Below, in pieces: positions 1-7,660 of a stretch of 54,797 nt of DNA. Source of the DNA: Haloplasmataceae bacterium (GTDB lineage Bacteria > Bacillota_I > Bacilli_A > Haloplasmatales > Haloplasmataceae); the NCBI GenBank assembly GCA_029240795.1, contig JARDZP010000024.1:1-54797 (forward strand), given 5' to 3'. The position numbers were made by a program, and so were the translations under genes. Below the pieces are notes generated by a model. It saw nothing but the letters and a program-made list of their open reading frames with translations. It did no database searches and was not told the origin of the DNA. Positions within the stretch are counted from its first letter, which is position 1; the number at the start of each line of letters is the position of its first letter.

Positions 1-291
1 AACGATAAGTCCCATACCTTCAAGTACTCGATTGTAAACTCGATCGACAATATCATCCCTAACTTCAGAGTGTGCCATATGACCCCACCATATTAAAACA
101 TCGGTATTATTTAAAACATCAACACTCAATCCATGTTCTTCTTCATCTAATGTTGCTGTCTTAACTTCAATATCTTGATTTTTTCTTAAATTATTCGCAA
201 TTGTCGTATGTATTCCATCAGGATAAATAGCTTTCACTGCTAGATCACTTAATTCATGTCGATATTCATTCCATACTGTTACTTTAATCAC
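1..291 (-). CDS. ThuA-like domain protein (3' part missing at window edge)
   Basis: The gene runs off the left end of the window; only the first 97 residues are visible. It starts with GTG at 291, preceded on the minus strand by a GGAAGGTGA ribosome site. The visible part opens with a strand followed by WNEYRHE, then [10 protein letters not shown] and later [14 protein letters not shown], which is the pattern of ThuA-like proteins (trehalose-utilisation-type, class-I glutamine-amidotransferase-like fold). The family is linked to sugar metabolism but its reaction is generally not known. A decayed glycosidase tail lies just upstream at 401-505, which would fit a former sugar-use locus. Family call fairly sure; substrate unknown. 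Confidence 0.75.
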   Translation of the reverse strand, partial: MIKVTVWNEYRHELSDLAVKAIYPDGIHTTIANNLRKNQDIEVKTATLDEEEHGLSVDVLNNTDVLIWWGHMAHSEVRDDIVDRVYNRVLEGMGLIV

Positions 292-352
292 TTTAATTCA
301 CCTTCCATATTACTATTGTTTTATTTTCTGCCATCAATTGATAAACTAGCAC

Positions 353-387
353 AAAAGTTAGAAATAATCAACATATTCCTAACTTTT
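353..387 (-). terminator. Hairpin downstream of the GH13 remnant
   Basis: A 9-bp perfect stem (AAAAGTTAG / CTAACTTTT) lies 14 bases past the stop codon of the decayed glycosidase on the minus strand. It probably was that gene's terminator. The T-run is short on the minus side. Confidence 0.4.
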
Positions 388-400
388 ATTTCTTTATTCT

Positions 401-505
401 TTATCTAACTTTATAAATTGCTGCTTCAAATGGTCTTATTGTTTTTAAATTTAGTGGGGTGTTGTCATAATTTGAAATGATCACTTCTTATACATTGGCT
501 TTGTT
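401..505 (-). pseudogene. C-terminal remnant of a GH13 alpha-glucosidase
   Basis: On the minus strand an open stretch of 29 codons reads VIISNYDNTPLNL, then KTIRPFEAAIYKVR and a stop. This is the usual end of oligo-1,6-glucosidase / trehalose-6-phosphate hydrolase type GH13 enzymes (a beta-domain strand, then RP-x-E-A-x-x-Y). An in-frame TAA at 488-490 and the absence of anything recognisable further upstream show that only the tail survives. The neighbouring ThuA-like gene also hints at past sugar use. The match is by eye on a short segment, so it is a moderate call. Confidence 0.45.
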
Positions 506-531
506 AGTTAATCTTGTTGTTTTTTAAGTCA

Positions 532-560
532 TTTACATTATTATTTCTAAGTGGTATGAT
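532..560 (+). promoter_or_regulatory. Sigma-A-like promoter for the 66-aa membrane protein
   Basis: -35 TTTACA (532-537), 17-bp spacer, -10 TATGAT (555-560). The start codon follows 40 bases later. Confidence 0.5.
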
Positions 561-599
561 TTTAGTTATTATAAAAATATAATTTTGGAGGGATTTGAA

Positions 600-800
600 A
601 TGTTTTTAATCTTTGGGATTATTTTTACAGTAATAGGTGTAATATGTTTTATTGATCCTAATGGTGTTGAAGAATGGCGATATAAGACAGGTAGTAGATT
701 AACTAAACCATCAGAAGAGGAGGCAGGTATTTGGGCTAAGTTCAGTGCAATTTTATTGATTGGTTTTGGTATATTTCTTTGTGTAAAAGAATTTATTTAA
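600..800 (+). CDS. Small two-helix membrane protein, DUF6199-like
   Basis: 66 residues. The ATG at 600 is chosen because GGAGGG sits at 587-592, seven bases ahead; a TTG at 585 would overlap that ribosome site. A hydrophobic segment spans residues 1-18 and another about 48-63, separated by a polar loop with EEWRYKTG and a run of glutamates. The layout (helix, Trp/Arg loop, helix) resembles DUF6199-type proteins, which have no known function. It is a single-gene unit with its own promoter and terminator, between two decayed genes. Confidence 0.6.
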   Translation: MFLIFGIIFTVIGVICFIDPNGVEEWRYKTGSRLTKPSEEEAGIWAKFSAILLIGFGIFLCVKEFI

Positions 801-822
801 AAGGCTTAATAGCCTTTTTTTA
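799..822 (+). terminator. Rho-independent terminator
   Basis: AAGGCT / AGCCTT stem with a TAAT loop followed by a T-run, directly after the stop codon of the 66-aa membrane protein. Confidence 0.75.
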
Positions 823-851
823 TTGTTCTAATAACATATACTTTCTTTTTG

Positions 852-1310
852 TTACATCAATATATATAGTTCATAGACTTTTTCAATTTTTTTTGAAGAT
901 ATACGACCATAATTTGAAACTGTCATAACCAAATATTTTCTTTGGTCTATCCCACAAGCAATACAAACTTGGTCATTTGATATACCTCTTTTTTTTGCCT
1001 TGCCATCACGTTTCTTGCTTTTCTTCCGTTTGGATATTGAAAGTCTAAATCTTATCTATGATTCCCTTGCAACTCTCTAAAACAAAGGTTTCATCCATTT
1101 GAACAGTCCCTTTTAAACTCGTATCATTAAGATTTATCTAATGCATCAAGTATTTTGTATCGCCAATAAAAAGCAGTTGTATAATGAATTCCTACAAAAT
1201 CTAATTATCATTGACAATTAATGCAGGTAAAGATAGTCGCGGTCCTTGATTTTTTTACTTCTGTGATGCTGTGATATTTTCTTGAACTAATGATATATCT
1301 TTTTCTATAC
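852..1310 (-). pseudogene. Degraded IS1595-family (ISXO2-like) transposase
   Basis: Reading the minus strand in shifting frames gives pieces in transposase order: TTAFYWRYKILDALDKS, then GTVQMDETFVLESCKG, then GKAKKRGISNDQVCIACG, then a run ending near KIEKVYELY. The MDETF element carries the first catalytic Asp of the DDE triad of ISXO2-like enzymes. At least two stops and two frame changes break it, and the N- and C-terminal parts are missing. Clear terminal inverted repeats were not found. It is a relic and cannot be active. Confidence 0.7.
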
Positions 1311-1351
1311 AAATTAAATATTTATAAAATATAATATTCTATTTAAAAGAA

Positions 1352-1377
1352 AAAAACTGTCAAATTTGACAGTTTTT
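1352..1377 (-). terminator. Terminator of the rimP-rbfA operon
   Basis: Palindrome AAAAACTGTCAAA / TTTGACAGTTTTT lying 10 bases past the rbfA stop; the stem ends in a T-run on the minus strand. Confidence 0.8.
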
Positions 1378-1387
1378 ATTACCCTAT

Positions 1388-1744
1388 TTAGTTGTCTTCG
1401 TTTTCTTTTTCTTTAATTTGTTTGATAATACCTTCAATTTTATTACCATATTCAATTGATTCATCGATACTAAAAATTAATTCTGGCATTTTTCGCATTT
1501 GCACGCGTTTACCTAATGTATTCTTAATGAATCCTTTTGCATTTCCAAGTTTCTTTAAAACGGAGGCTTTCTTTTCTTCATTACCTAAAACTGTAAAATA
1601 AACTTTCGCAAATGATAAATCACTTGTTAAATCGACTCCAGTTACTGTTACAAATCCAATATCATCCTTGACATCAGTCAAGATAATTTTGGATATTTCT
1701 TTTTCGATTTGTTTTTCTAATTTTTGAATTTTTAAATTAGCCAT
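1388..1744 (-). CDS. rbfA: Ribosome-binding factor A
   Basis: 118 residues, the usual length for Bacilli. RbfA is a KH-fold protein that binds the 30S subunit during late maturation of 16S rRNA. The small alpha/beta fold is visible, with N-terminal EKQIEKEISKIIL, the central DLTSDLSFAKVYFT strand and the C-terminal LIFSIDESIEYGNKI that closes most RbfA proteins. It is last in the operon, 22 bases after infB, the standard Bacilli order. The start at 1744 has AGGTG six bases ahead. Confidence 0.97.
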   Translation of the reverse strand: MANLKIQKLEKQIEKEISKIILTDVKDDIGFVTVTGVDLTSDLSFAKVYFTVLGNEEKKASVLKKLGNAKGFIKNTLGKRVQMRKMPELIFSIDESIEYGNKIEGIIKQIKEKENEDN

Positions 1745-1766
1745 AAAATCACCTCAATTAAGTTGA

Positions 1767-3824
1767 TTATTTTACTTCTTCCATGACATAACATTCCAAA
1801 ATATCCCCAACATTAATATCATTGTAATTTTCAATTGTTATACCACATTCATATCCTTGGTTAACTTCTTTAGCATCATCTTTAAAACGTTTAAGTGTTG
1901 ATAATTTTCCTTCAAATACTACTATTCCATCACGAATAACACGAACACCTGCAGCACGTTTAATAGAGCCACTTGTTACCATACATCCAGCAATAGTACC
2001 AATTTTAGTAACTTTGAAAGTATTACGAATTTCAGCATTACCAATTATTTTTTCTTGATACACTGGATCAAGCATACCTTGCATTGCTAAATCAATTTCT
2101 TCAATTACTTTATAAATTATATTATGTAAGCGAATATCAACTTTTTCTTCTTTAGCCAATTCACGAGTTTTACCAGTTGGTCTAACATTAAAGCCTATGA
2201 TAAATGCTCCTGAAGCTTTTGCTAGAGTTACGTCTGTTTCGGTTATTGCACCTACACCAGAACGGATAATATTAATTTTTACACCCTCAACATTTATTTT
2301 TAATAATGAACTAGAAAGAGCTTCTAAGCTACCTTGCATATCCGCTTTTAAAATAATGTTAAGTTCTTTTAATTCGCCTTCTTTTATTTGTTCAAAAATA
2401 TCTTCAAGCGAAACTGCTTTCATTGGTCTAAATTCTAAGTCTTTTGTTTTTTGTTCACGAGCTTCAGCAATTTTTCGAACTTCTTTTTCATCACCGAATA
2501 CCATGAAGTTATCTCCAGCCTTAGGAACTTCATTTAAGCCTATAATTTCAATTGGAGTTGAAGGTCCAGCATTTATAACATTACGAGCTAAATCATCAAC
2601 CATCGCGCGGATTTTACCAAAGGTATTACCAACAACGATCGAATCCCCCACTCTTAAAGTACCATTTTGAACTAAAAGGGTTGCAACTGGCCCACGGCCT
2701 TTATCTAATTTAGCTTCAATGACTGTTCCTGATGCTAATCGTTTTCGATTGGCTTTTAATTCAGCCATATCTGCTACTAAAATAATCATTTCAAGTAATT
2801 CATCGATACCTTGATTTTTTAATGCTGCGATTTTACAATAAATGGTTTGTCCTCCCCATTCTTCAGGAAGTAAATCAAGTTCTGCTAATTGTTGCATTAC
2901 TTTATCAGGATTAGCTCCTGGTTTATCCATTTTATTTACAGCGACAATGATTGGGACTTTAGCAGCTCTTGCATGTTCTAATGCTTCTCTTGTTTGAGGC
3001 ATTACTCCATCATCTGCAGCAACAACCAAGATTGTTATATCCGTAATTTGTGCACCACGTGCACGCATTGCTGTGAATGCCGCATGTCCTGGCGTATCAA
3101 TAAATGTTATTTTTTTGCCATTTTTTTCAACTTGATAGGCACCAATATGTTGTGTAATACCTCCAGCTTCAGTAGTTACAACGCGTGAATGGCGAATCGC
3201 ATCAAGAAGTGTAGTTTTACCATGGTCAACATGTCCCATAATCGTAACTACTGGTGGACGATTTTCTAGATCTTTCTCACTATCTTCAAAAACGATTTTT
3301 TCAAAATCAACAGCGTTTGTAATCACTTCATCTTTAAGTTCAAACCCAGCTTCAGATGCTATTAACTCAACAGTATCACGATCTAATACTTGATTTACTG
3401 TTGCAAGTATACCTAACATGATTAAATTTTTAATAATTTCTGATACTGGTTTATTTAATTGCTCAGCAATATTACCAACAGTCAAATTTTCATTAAAATA
3501 TATGATATGTTTTTTATCATCTTCACTAATTACGGGAATATTTGATATTCGTTCTTCTTTATTTCCTTTTGATTTGTTTTTATTCGCTGTTTTTTTCTTT
3601 TTTGCTTCTTTAAAATCTTTTTCAAATTCATCTTCCCAATACTTGTCATCACTATCTTTTGGGGCCTGTTTTAGATTTAAGTCAAAAATATTTTCCAGTT
3701 TAGCTATTGCTTCATCAGTAATTACAAACATATGATCTTTAACATCATATCCTTCTTTTTGTAAAGCATCTATTACTTGATTAATTGTTAAATTATACTT
3801 TTTAGCAAATTCATGTACACGCAT
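1767..3824 (-). CDS. infB: Translation initiation factor IF-2
   Basis: 685 residues. IF-2 is the GTPase that places fMet-tRNA on the 30S subunit and promotes subunit joining. The N-terminal IF2_N helix ([12 protein letters not shown]) and a second IF2_N-like segment near residue 110 are followed by the G domain with GHVDHGKTT (G1), DTPGHAAFT (G3) and NKMD (G4), and by domains II-IV. The N-terminal linker is short, as is usual in low-GC Gram-positives. The ATG at 3824 is preferred over an upstream GTG at 3833 because AGAGGTG lies seven bases before it. It follows ylxQ by 12 bases. Confidence 0.98.
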   Translation of the reverse strand: MRVHEFAKKYNLTINQVIDALQKEGYDVKDHMFVITDEAIAKLENIFDLNLKQAPKDSDDKYWEDEFEKDFKEAKKKKTANKNKSKGNKEERISNIPVISEDDKKHIIYFNENLTVGNIAEQLNKPVSEIIKNLIMLGILATVNQVLDRDTVELIASEAGFELKDEVITNAVDFEKIVFEDSEKDLENRPPVVTIMGHVDHGKTTLLDAIRHSRVVTTEAGGITQHIGAYQVEKNGKKITFIDTPGHAAFTAMRARGAQITDITILVVAADDGVMPQTREALEHARAAKVPIIVAVNKMDKPGANPDKVMQQLAELDLLPEEWGGQTIYCKIAALKNQGIDELLEMIILVADMAELKANRKRLASGTVIEAKLDKGRGPVATLLVQNGTLRVGDSIVVGNTFGKIRAMVDDLARNVINAGPSTPIEIIGLNEVPKAGDNFMVFGDEKEVRKIAEAREQKTKDLEFRPMKAVSLEDIFEQIKEGELKELNIILKADMQGSLEALSSSLLKINVEGVKINIIRSGVGAITETDVTLAKASGAFIIGFNVRPTGKTRELAKEEKVDIRLHNIIYKVIEEIDLAMQGMLDPVYQEKIIGNAEIRNTFKVTKIGTIAGCMVTSGSIKRAAGVRVIRDGIVVFEGKLSTLKRFKDDAKEVNQGYECGITIENYNDINVGDILECYVMEEVK

Positions 3825-3836
3825 CAAAATCACCTC

Positions 3837-4136
3837 TTATTTCGTTATTTTTGCGAGTAACCCTTTTTTAAATCCATCATCGCAAACGCCTACAGCTACC
3901 CTATTAATTTTATTAATGGCGCTTGAGATCTCCTTTATAGTACCAGTTTCAACATATGCTACATTATAAAAACTACATTTGTCTCGATATTGCTTTTTGG
4001 TATTATCTGATGCATCAGTTGCTACTATAACTAATTTAGCTTTGTTATTTCGAACATTATTTAAGATATTGTCTTCTCCTGTGAGAATTTTACCTGCTTT
4101 ATTAGCTAATCCTAAAAGGTTTAACCAATCATTCAT
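3837..4136 (-). CDS. ylxQ: YlxQ, L7Ae-family RNA-binding protein
   Basis: 99 residues. The sequence NLLGLANKAGKILTGEDN and the later AKLVIVATDAS are typical of the L7Ae/L30e fold, which binds kink-turn RNA. YlxQ is the usual partner of YlxR in the nusA-infB operon. The ATG at 4136 has AAGGTG six bases ahead and overlaps the end of ylxR by 8 bases, indicating coupled translation; a GTG at 4145 is less likely. Its exact cellular role is not settled. Confidence 0.93.
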   Translation of the reverse strand: MNDWLNLLGLANKAGKILTGEDNILNNVRNNKAKLVIVATDASDNTKKQYRDKCSFYNVAYVETGTIKEISSAINKINRVAVGVCDDGFKKGLLAKITK

Positions 4137-4413
4137 TTTTATCACCTTTTGCTAAAGCTAAAGCATATAACTCCTCATAGATAGAATCAGGAATATCTAT
4201 TTCTAAGTGTTTATTTAAGATTTTCGTTTTCTTTGCTTTATCAATAACTTCTTTCTTGAGTTTCATATAAGCACCACGACCATTTTGTTTACCTGTTGTA
4301 TCTACAAACACTTGGTTTTCGTTATTCTTGACAACTCTTATTAATTCTTTTTTCGGTAATTGTTCATTTGTTACAACACATTTACGTAATGGAACTTTTT
4401 TTTGTTTTAACAT
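4129..4413 (-). CDS. ylxR: YlxR (RnpM-like) RNA-binding protein
   Basis: 94 residues. KKVPLRKCVVTNEQ near the N-terminus and GRGAYM in the middle are hallmarks of the YlxR/DUF448 family. In B. subtilis this protein (RnpM) is reported to bind and modulate RNase P. The ATG at 4413 has TAGGTGA ahead; an upstream in-frame ATG at 4434 would lack a ribosome site. The stop is TGA, which shows that UGA is read as a stop in this organism. It lies 32 bases after nusA. Confidence 0.93.
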   Translation of the reverse strand: MLKQKKVPLRKCVVTNEQLPKKELIRVVKNNENQVFVDTTGKQNGRGAYMKLKKEVIDKAKKTKILNKHLEIDIPDSIYEELYALALAKGDKNE

Positions 4414-4445
4414 AATATCACCTACTCTAAACAAAATATTCTAAA

Positions 4446-5507
4446 TTAATAATTAATATTTAATCTTTTAGCATCTTTCTCAGATTTAATATCAATTTTC
4501 CATCCTGTTAATTGATGAGCTAATCGTGCATTTTGACCTTTTTTACCAATAGCAAGTGATAATTGATCATCTGGTACAATAACTTGAGATTGTTTATTAT
4601 GTTCATCAATTATGATAACAGCTAATACTTTAGCTGGTGCTAATGCATTTGAAATTAATACTTTTGGATCACTACTATATACGGCTAAGTCTATCTTCTC
4701 ACCTTTTATCTCTTTAATTATATTACTAATACGAGATTGATTTGGTCCTATACATGATCCAATTGGGTCAACATTTTGATCTTTTGAATAAACTAACACT
4801 TTAGAACGATCGCCAGCATCTCTCGCTACAGCTTTTATTTCGACAGTTCCATCATATACTTCTGGAACTTCTAATTCAAATAAGCGTTTAATAAGCATCG
4901 GATTAGCTCTTGAAAGAAAAATAACTGGTCCTTTAGTTGTTTTTTCAATTTTACTTATAAGAACTTTAACACGTGCGTTTGGAATAAATTCTTCATTTGG
5001 TAATAATTCTTTAATAGGTAATATACCATCAACACGATCTAAATTTATATAAATATTTTTTTCATCACGACGATTCATTAAACCTGTTATAATATCTTGT
5101 TCTCTATCAGCAAAACGTTTATAGATAATTTCACGTTCTGCTTCAATAACTGCTTGTTGAACACGTTGTTTTGCAGATTGAATTGCAATTCTACCAAAGT
5201 TTTTAGGTGTTACTTCAATTTCAACTTGATCTCCTATCTCATAAACTTTACTTATTGCTTTAGCTTCTTCTAAAGAGATTTCATTTGCAGAATTTGTAAC
5301 TTCCTCCACAACTGTTTTTAATCCATAAACTACTATTTTATTAGTTTTTTCTTTAATATCAATTTTAACATTAGCTGTTTCTTTACCGTAATTTTTACGA
5401 TATGCAGATATAATTCCTTGCTCAAATGCTTCTAATATTACTTCTTTAGGAATCCCTTTTTCTTTTTCTAAGTCTTCTAATGCTTCAAAAAATTTCTTAC
5501 TGATCAC
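4446..5507 (-). CDS. nusA: Transcription termination/antitermination factor NusA
   Basis: 353 residues, the short Gram-positive form lacking the acidic C-terminal repeats of E. coli NusA. It has an N-terminal RNA polymerase-binding domain (about 1-125), an S1 domain with GLMNRRDEKNIYINL and PKVDG-type strands (about 135-200), then two KH domains with SCIGPNQSRI and LAIGKKGQNARLA. It binds paused RNA polymerase and affects pausing, termination and antitermination. The start is GTG at 5507, preceded by AGGAGG 11 bases upstream. It sits 16 bases after rimP. Confidence 0.98.
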   Translation of the reverse strand: MISKKFFEALEDLEKEKGIPKEVILEAFEQGIISAYRKNYGKETANVKIDIKEKTNKIVVYGLKTVVEEVTNSANEISLEEAKAISKVYEIGDQVEIEVTPKNFGRIAIQSAKQRVQQAVIEAEREIIYKRFADREQDIITGLMNRRDEKNIYINLDRVDGILPIKELLPNEEFIPNARVKVLISKIEKTTKGPVIFLSRANPMLIKRLFELEVPEVYDGTVEIKAVARDAGDRSKVLVYSKDQNVDPIGSCIGPNQSRISNIIKEIKGEKIDLAVYSSDPKVLISNALAPAKVLAVIIIDEHNKQSQVIVPDDQLSLAIGKKGQNARLAHQLTGWKIDIKSEKDAKRLNINY

Positions 5508-5523
5508 TTTAACCTTTTCCTCC

Positions 5524-5988
5524 TTAAAATTTAATCGCCAATCTTATTTTAGAAATTAGATCATACTTAATTTCTACAGTTTTAATTGTAGTTTTATCAT
5601 TATACTGAATGGTTAAAATATCATTTTCAAATGATATTAAATCTCCTTCGTATTCTTTTAAATTATTAAGTGGAGCATACAATTTTATGTTAACGTATTT
5701 ACCAATCGATTTAGTTACATCTTCTATAGTTTTAAGCGTTCTTTCTGCTCCTGGTGAGGCAATTTCTAACATATACTCTTGAGTAATTGGATCTTCTTTA
5801 TCAAGTACGGTACTAATTTTTTCACTAATTAGTGCACATTCATCGATATCAATTCCATTCGATGAATCAACAAGATAACGTAAGATGAAATTTTTCCCCT
5901 CTTTTACAAATTCAACATCTACTAAAAAATAACCCATCTCTTCAATTATTGGTTGGCCGAGTTCTTTACATTTGTCTACTGTTGACAT
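5524..5988 (-). CDS. rimP: Ribosome maturation factor RimP
   Basis: 154 residues. RimP acts in early 30S assembly. The family core is visible: the alpha/beta N-domain with GYFLVDVEFVKEGKNFILRY, then IDECALISEKIS and the LEIASPGAER loop, then a C-terminal SH3-like barrel. The ATG at 5988 has AGAGGTG six bases ahead; the longer in-frame start at 6012 runs through the leader hairpin. First gene of the operon. Confidence 0.96.
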   Translation of the reverse strand: MSTVDKCKELGQPIIEEMGYFLVDVEFVKEGKNFILRYLVDSSNGIDIDECALISEKISTVLDKEDPITQEYMLEIASPGAERTLKTIEDVTKSIGKYVNIKLYAPLNNLKEYEGDLISFENDILTIQYNDKTTIKTVEIKYDLISKIRLAIKF

Positions 5989-6012
5989 AATTTCACCTCT
6001 AGTTTTAAACAT

Positions 6013-6038
6013 AAAAGAGTGGGAGTTCCCACTCTTTT
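6013..6038 (-). terminator. Strong hairpin between the methyltransferase gene and rimP
   Basis: A 12-bp near-perfect stem (AAAAGAGTGGGA / TCCCACTCTTTT) with a two-base turn. It can terminate the upstream methyltransferase transcript, but the only good promoter for rimP lies upstream of it, so it would also sit in the leader of the rimP-nusA operon, about 12 bases after the expected start of transcription. The T-run on the minus side is only four bases. Confidence 0.7.
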
Positions 6039-6056
6039 GTTATTTTTTCATTTATA

Positions 6057-6085
6057 ATATTACCATATTTTGAATTTTTATTCAA
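6057..6085 (-). promoter_or_regulatory. Sigma-A-like promoter of the rimP operon
   Basis: -35 TTGAAT (6080-6085), 17-bp spacer, -10 TAATAT (6057-6062). The -35 box overlaps the stop codon of the upstream methyltransferase gene. Transcription would start near 6050. Confidence 0.65.
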
Positions 6086-6821
6086 GGTATTTTCTAAAAT
6101 TGTACATAATAATAGAAGAAGCTACAGCTACATTTAAAGATTCACTTTTTTCACTGATCTCAATCAACACATTTTGATCAGTAATTGAAAGTAAATCTAT
6201 TGAGACTCCATTACCTTCATTTCCCATTATAAATGCCATTTTTTCTTGACTTTTTATATTACTTAGTACAGTTCCATCTAAAGATGTTCCAAATATACTA
6301 ACACCCATTGATTTTAAATAGTCTATGTAATCTACTAAATTCGCTTTAATCAAATCAACCTTAAAAATTGCGCCTTGAGTGGAACGCACAACTTTTGGAT
6401 TATATACATCAACAGTATTCAAACCCATTACAATACCATCAAAATTAAATGCTACGCATGATCTAATGATAGTACCTAAATTTCCTGGATCTTGAATATT
6501 GTCTAATAGTAATATTCTGTCGTATCTTTTAAGTTCTTTTAATTGTTTTTGCTTACAAAGAGCTATAATCCCTTGTGGTGTAACAGTATCACATATTTTT
6601 TTCATTATATCATCTGTGACATAAACTTTATTATCAAATGTAAATAAATCATATTTATTATTTGAAATAATTAATTCAGAAACAACATTCTCTTTTAGTG
6701 CTTCATAAACTAAGTGTTCACCTTCAACAACATAAAGTCCTTCTTGATCTCTTTCTTTTTTACTAGTCATCAATTTCGAATAATATTTAACTTTATCATT
6801 ATTTAGTGATGTAATTATCAT
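6078..6821 (-). CDS. ysgA: TrmH/SpoU-family RNA 2'-O-methyltransferase (YsgA-like)
   Basis: 247 residues. The N-terminal substrate-binding part (about 1-90) has KVKYYSKL and LYVVEGEHLV. The C-terminal SPOUT domain carries the three family motifs: DNIQDPGNLGTIIR (motif 1), FIMGNEGNGVS (motif 2) and ISEKSESLNVAVASSI (motif 3), which form the knotted SAM pocket. The target is probably a ribose in rRNA, but the exact site cannot be told. B. subtilis ysgA neighbours sspI and pheST; here the same genes lie within 8 kb, separated by an accessory block. Start at 6821 with AGGAGA ahead. Confidence 0.9.
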   Translation of the reverse strand: MIITSLNNDKVKYYSKLMTSKKERDQEGLYVVEGEHLVYEALKENVVSELIISNNKYDLFTFDNKVYVTDDIMKKICDTVTPQGIIALCKQKQLKELKRYDRILLLDNIQDPGNLGTIIRSCVAFNFDGIVMGLNTVDVYNPKVVRSTQGAIFKVDLIKANLVDYIDYLKSMGVSIFGTSLDGTVLSNIKSQEKMAFIMGNEGNGVSIDLLSITDQNVLIEISEKSESLNVAVASSIIMYNFRKYLE

Positions 6822-6829
6822 AAATTCTC

Positions 6830-7087
6830 CTATATAAGTAATTCAGGATTCGTTTCAGTTAAATTGCGTTTAATGACTGGACAAACCGCTTGAACCTTTT
6901 TATTTTTTTCGGTAACGAATTTAACAAAACCATCCATTAAAACTTTTGTATAACCTTTTCCACGTTCTTCTGGATTTACAAAAATGTAAGTACCAACAAT
7001 AAAATCAGTTGTTTCATCATATATGATGTAACCAATTACTTTATCATTTAATATTAAATTTAATCTGTTATTTGTAATTTCAATCAT
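6830..7087 (-). CDS. Small GNAT-like N-acetyltransferase (YjdJ type)
   Basis: 85 residues, the size of the minimal GNAT proteins (PF14542-like) that keep only the acetyl-CoA core. The core NPEERGKGYTKVLMDGFVKF is the pyrophosphate loop, followed by VQAVCPVIKR with the conserved Cys of this subfamily. Substrate unknown. It is 8 bases upstream of the methyltransferase gene and probably co-transcribed with it. Confidence 0.85.
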   Translation of the reverse strand: MIEITNNRLNLILNDKVIGYIIYDETTDFIVGTYIFVNPEERGKGYTKVLMDGFVKFVTEKNKKVQAVCPVIKRNLTETNPELLI

Positions 7088-7205
7088 AAAATCATCCTTT
7101 TTTATTCTATATTTATATCATACAATTTATTATAGTACTATTCAACATTAATACTATTATAATATTATTTTTTAATTTATATAATTATATATACCTATAA
7201 TAAAA

Positions 7206-7238
7206 AAATATCACGATTATTCAATAACCATGATATTT
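7206..7238 (-). terminator. Hairpin after the 68-aa hypothetical gene
   Basis: AAATATCA / TGATATTT stem with an inner TTATT / AATAA extension, ending in a T-rich stretch on the minus strand, immediately after the stop codon. Confidence 0.6.
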
Positions 7239-7444
7239 TAAACATATTCATTTATTAATATTTCACTTAATAAATTTTGCGGTATAAATACAACTTGAGA
7301 GGGTTTAATAAGTTTAGCAATTATATCAGCAGTTACGATTAAATCATAAATACTTTTATCATAAGCAATTCGTTCATTTACATCCTGATGAAATAGTTCC
7401 CATATTCGATATTTGTAATTGTATACTATCCGTAATTTTTTCAT
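7238..7444 (-). CDS. Hypothetical protein, 68 aa
   Basis: Not recognised. The ATG at 7444 has AGAGGTG ahead; a GTG at 7453 inside that ribosome site is less likely. The N-terminus is basic and aromatic (MKKLRIVYNYKYRIWELF), and the rest is mixed alpha/beta with no transmembrane segment or cysteine. It is 70 bases downstream of the secreted peptide gene and could be part of that unit or a target of the regulator. Confidence 0.55.
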   Translation of the reverse strand: MKKLRIVYNYKYRIWELFHQDVNERIAYDKSIYDLIVTADIIAKLIKPSQVVFIPQNLLSEILINEYV

Positions 7445-7515
7445 CTCTAGCACCTCTAGTTAGATATTATCACGTTGTTATATACAATTATGTCATTTTA
7501 TGTTTGAAAATAAAT

Positions 7516-7659
7516 TTATTTTAAAAAAAATATGGTAAGTGGATCAGGGTATTCTTCTCCTTCTAGAGGGTCTAAAGTTTTGCTAGCATAAGCTTTTAAC
7601 CCTCCCATAAACAATCCTACTAGACATACAACTATAAAAAGTTTTTTTAATGTTTTCAT
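7516..7659 (-). CDS. Secreted 47-aa peptide, candidate PapR/NprX-like pheromone precursor
   Basis: A 47-residue gene directly behind a PlcR/NprR-like regulator. The ATG at 7659 has GGAGG six bases ahead, placed inside the last codons of the regulator gene, whose stop overlaps the spacer. The product starts MKTLKKLF, has a hydrophobic core IVVCLVGLFMGG and an AYA-S signal peptidase I site near residue 25. About 22 residues would be exported, ending YPDPLTIFFLK. In PlcR-PapR and NprR-NprX pairs the peptide gene lies in just this position, encodes 40-50 residues with a signal sequence, and yields a short C-terminal peptide that is re-imported. Function is inferred from context and architecture. 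Confidence 0.65.
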   Translation of the reverse strand: MKTLKKLFIVVCLVGLFMGGLKAYASKTLDPLEGEEYPDPLTIFFLK

Positions 7660-7660
7660 A

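Noticed and set aside
2197-2670. 157-codon plus-strand frame opposite infB
   Set aside because: Antisense shadow of a strongly conserved gene; AT-rich codon bias produces such frames. The same holds for frames opposite metK (54228-54608), nusA/infB and proS.
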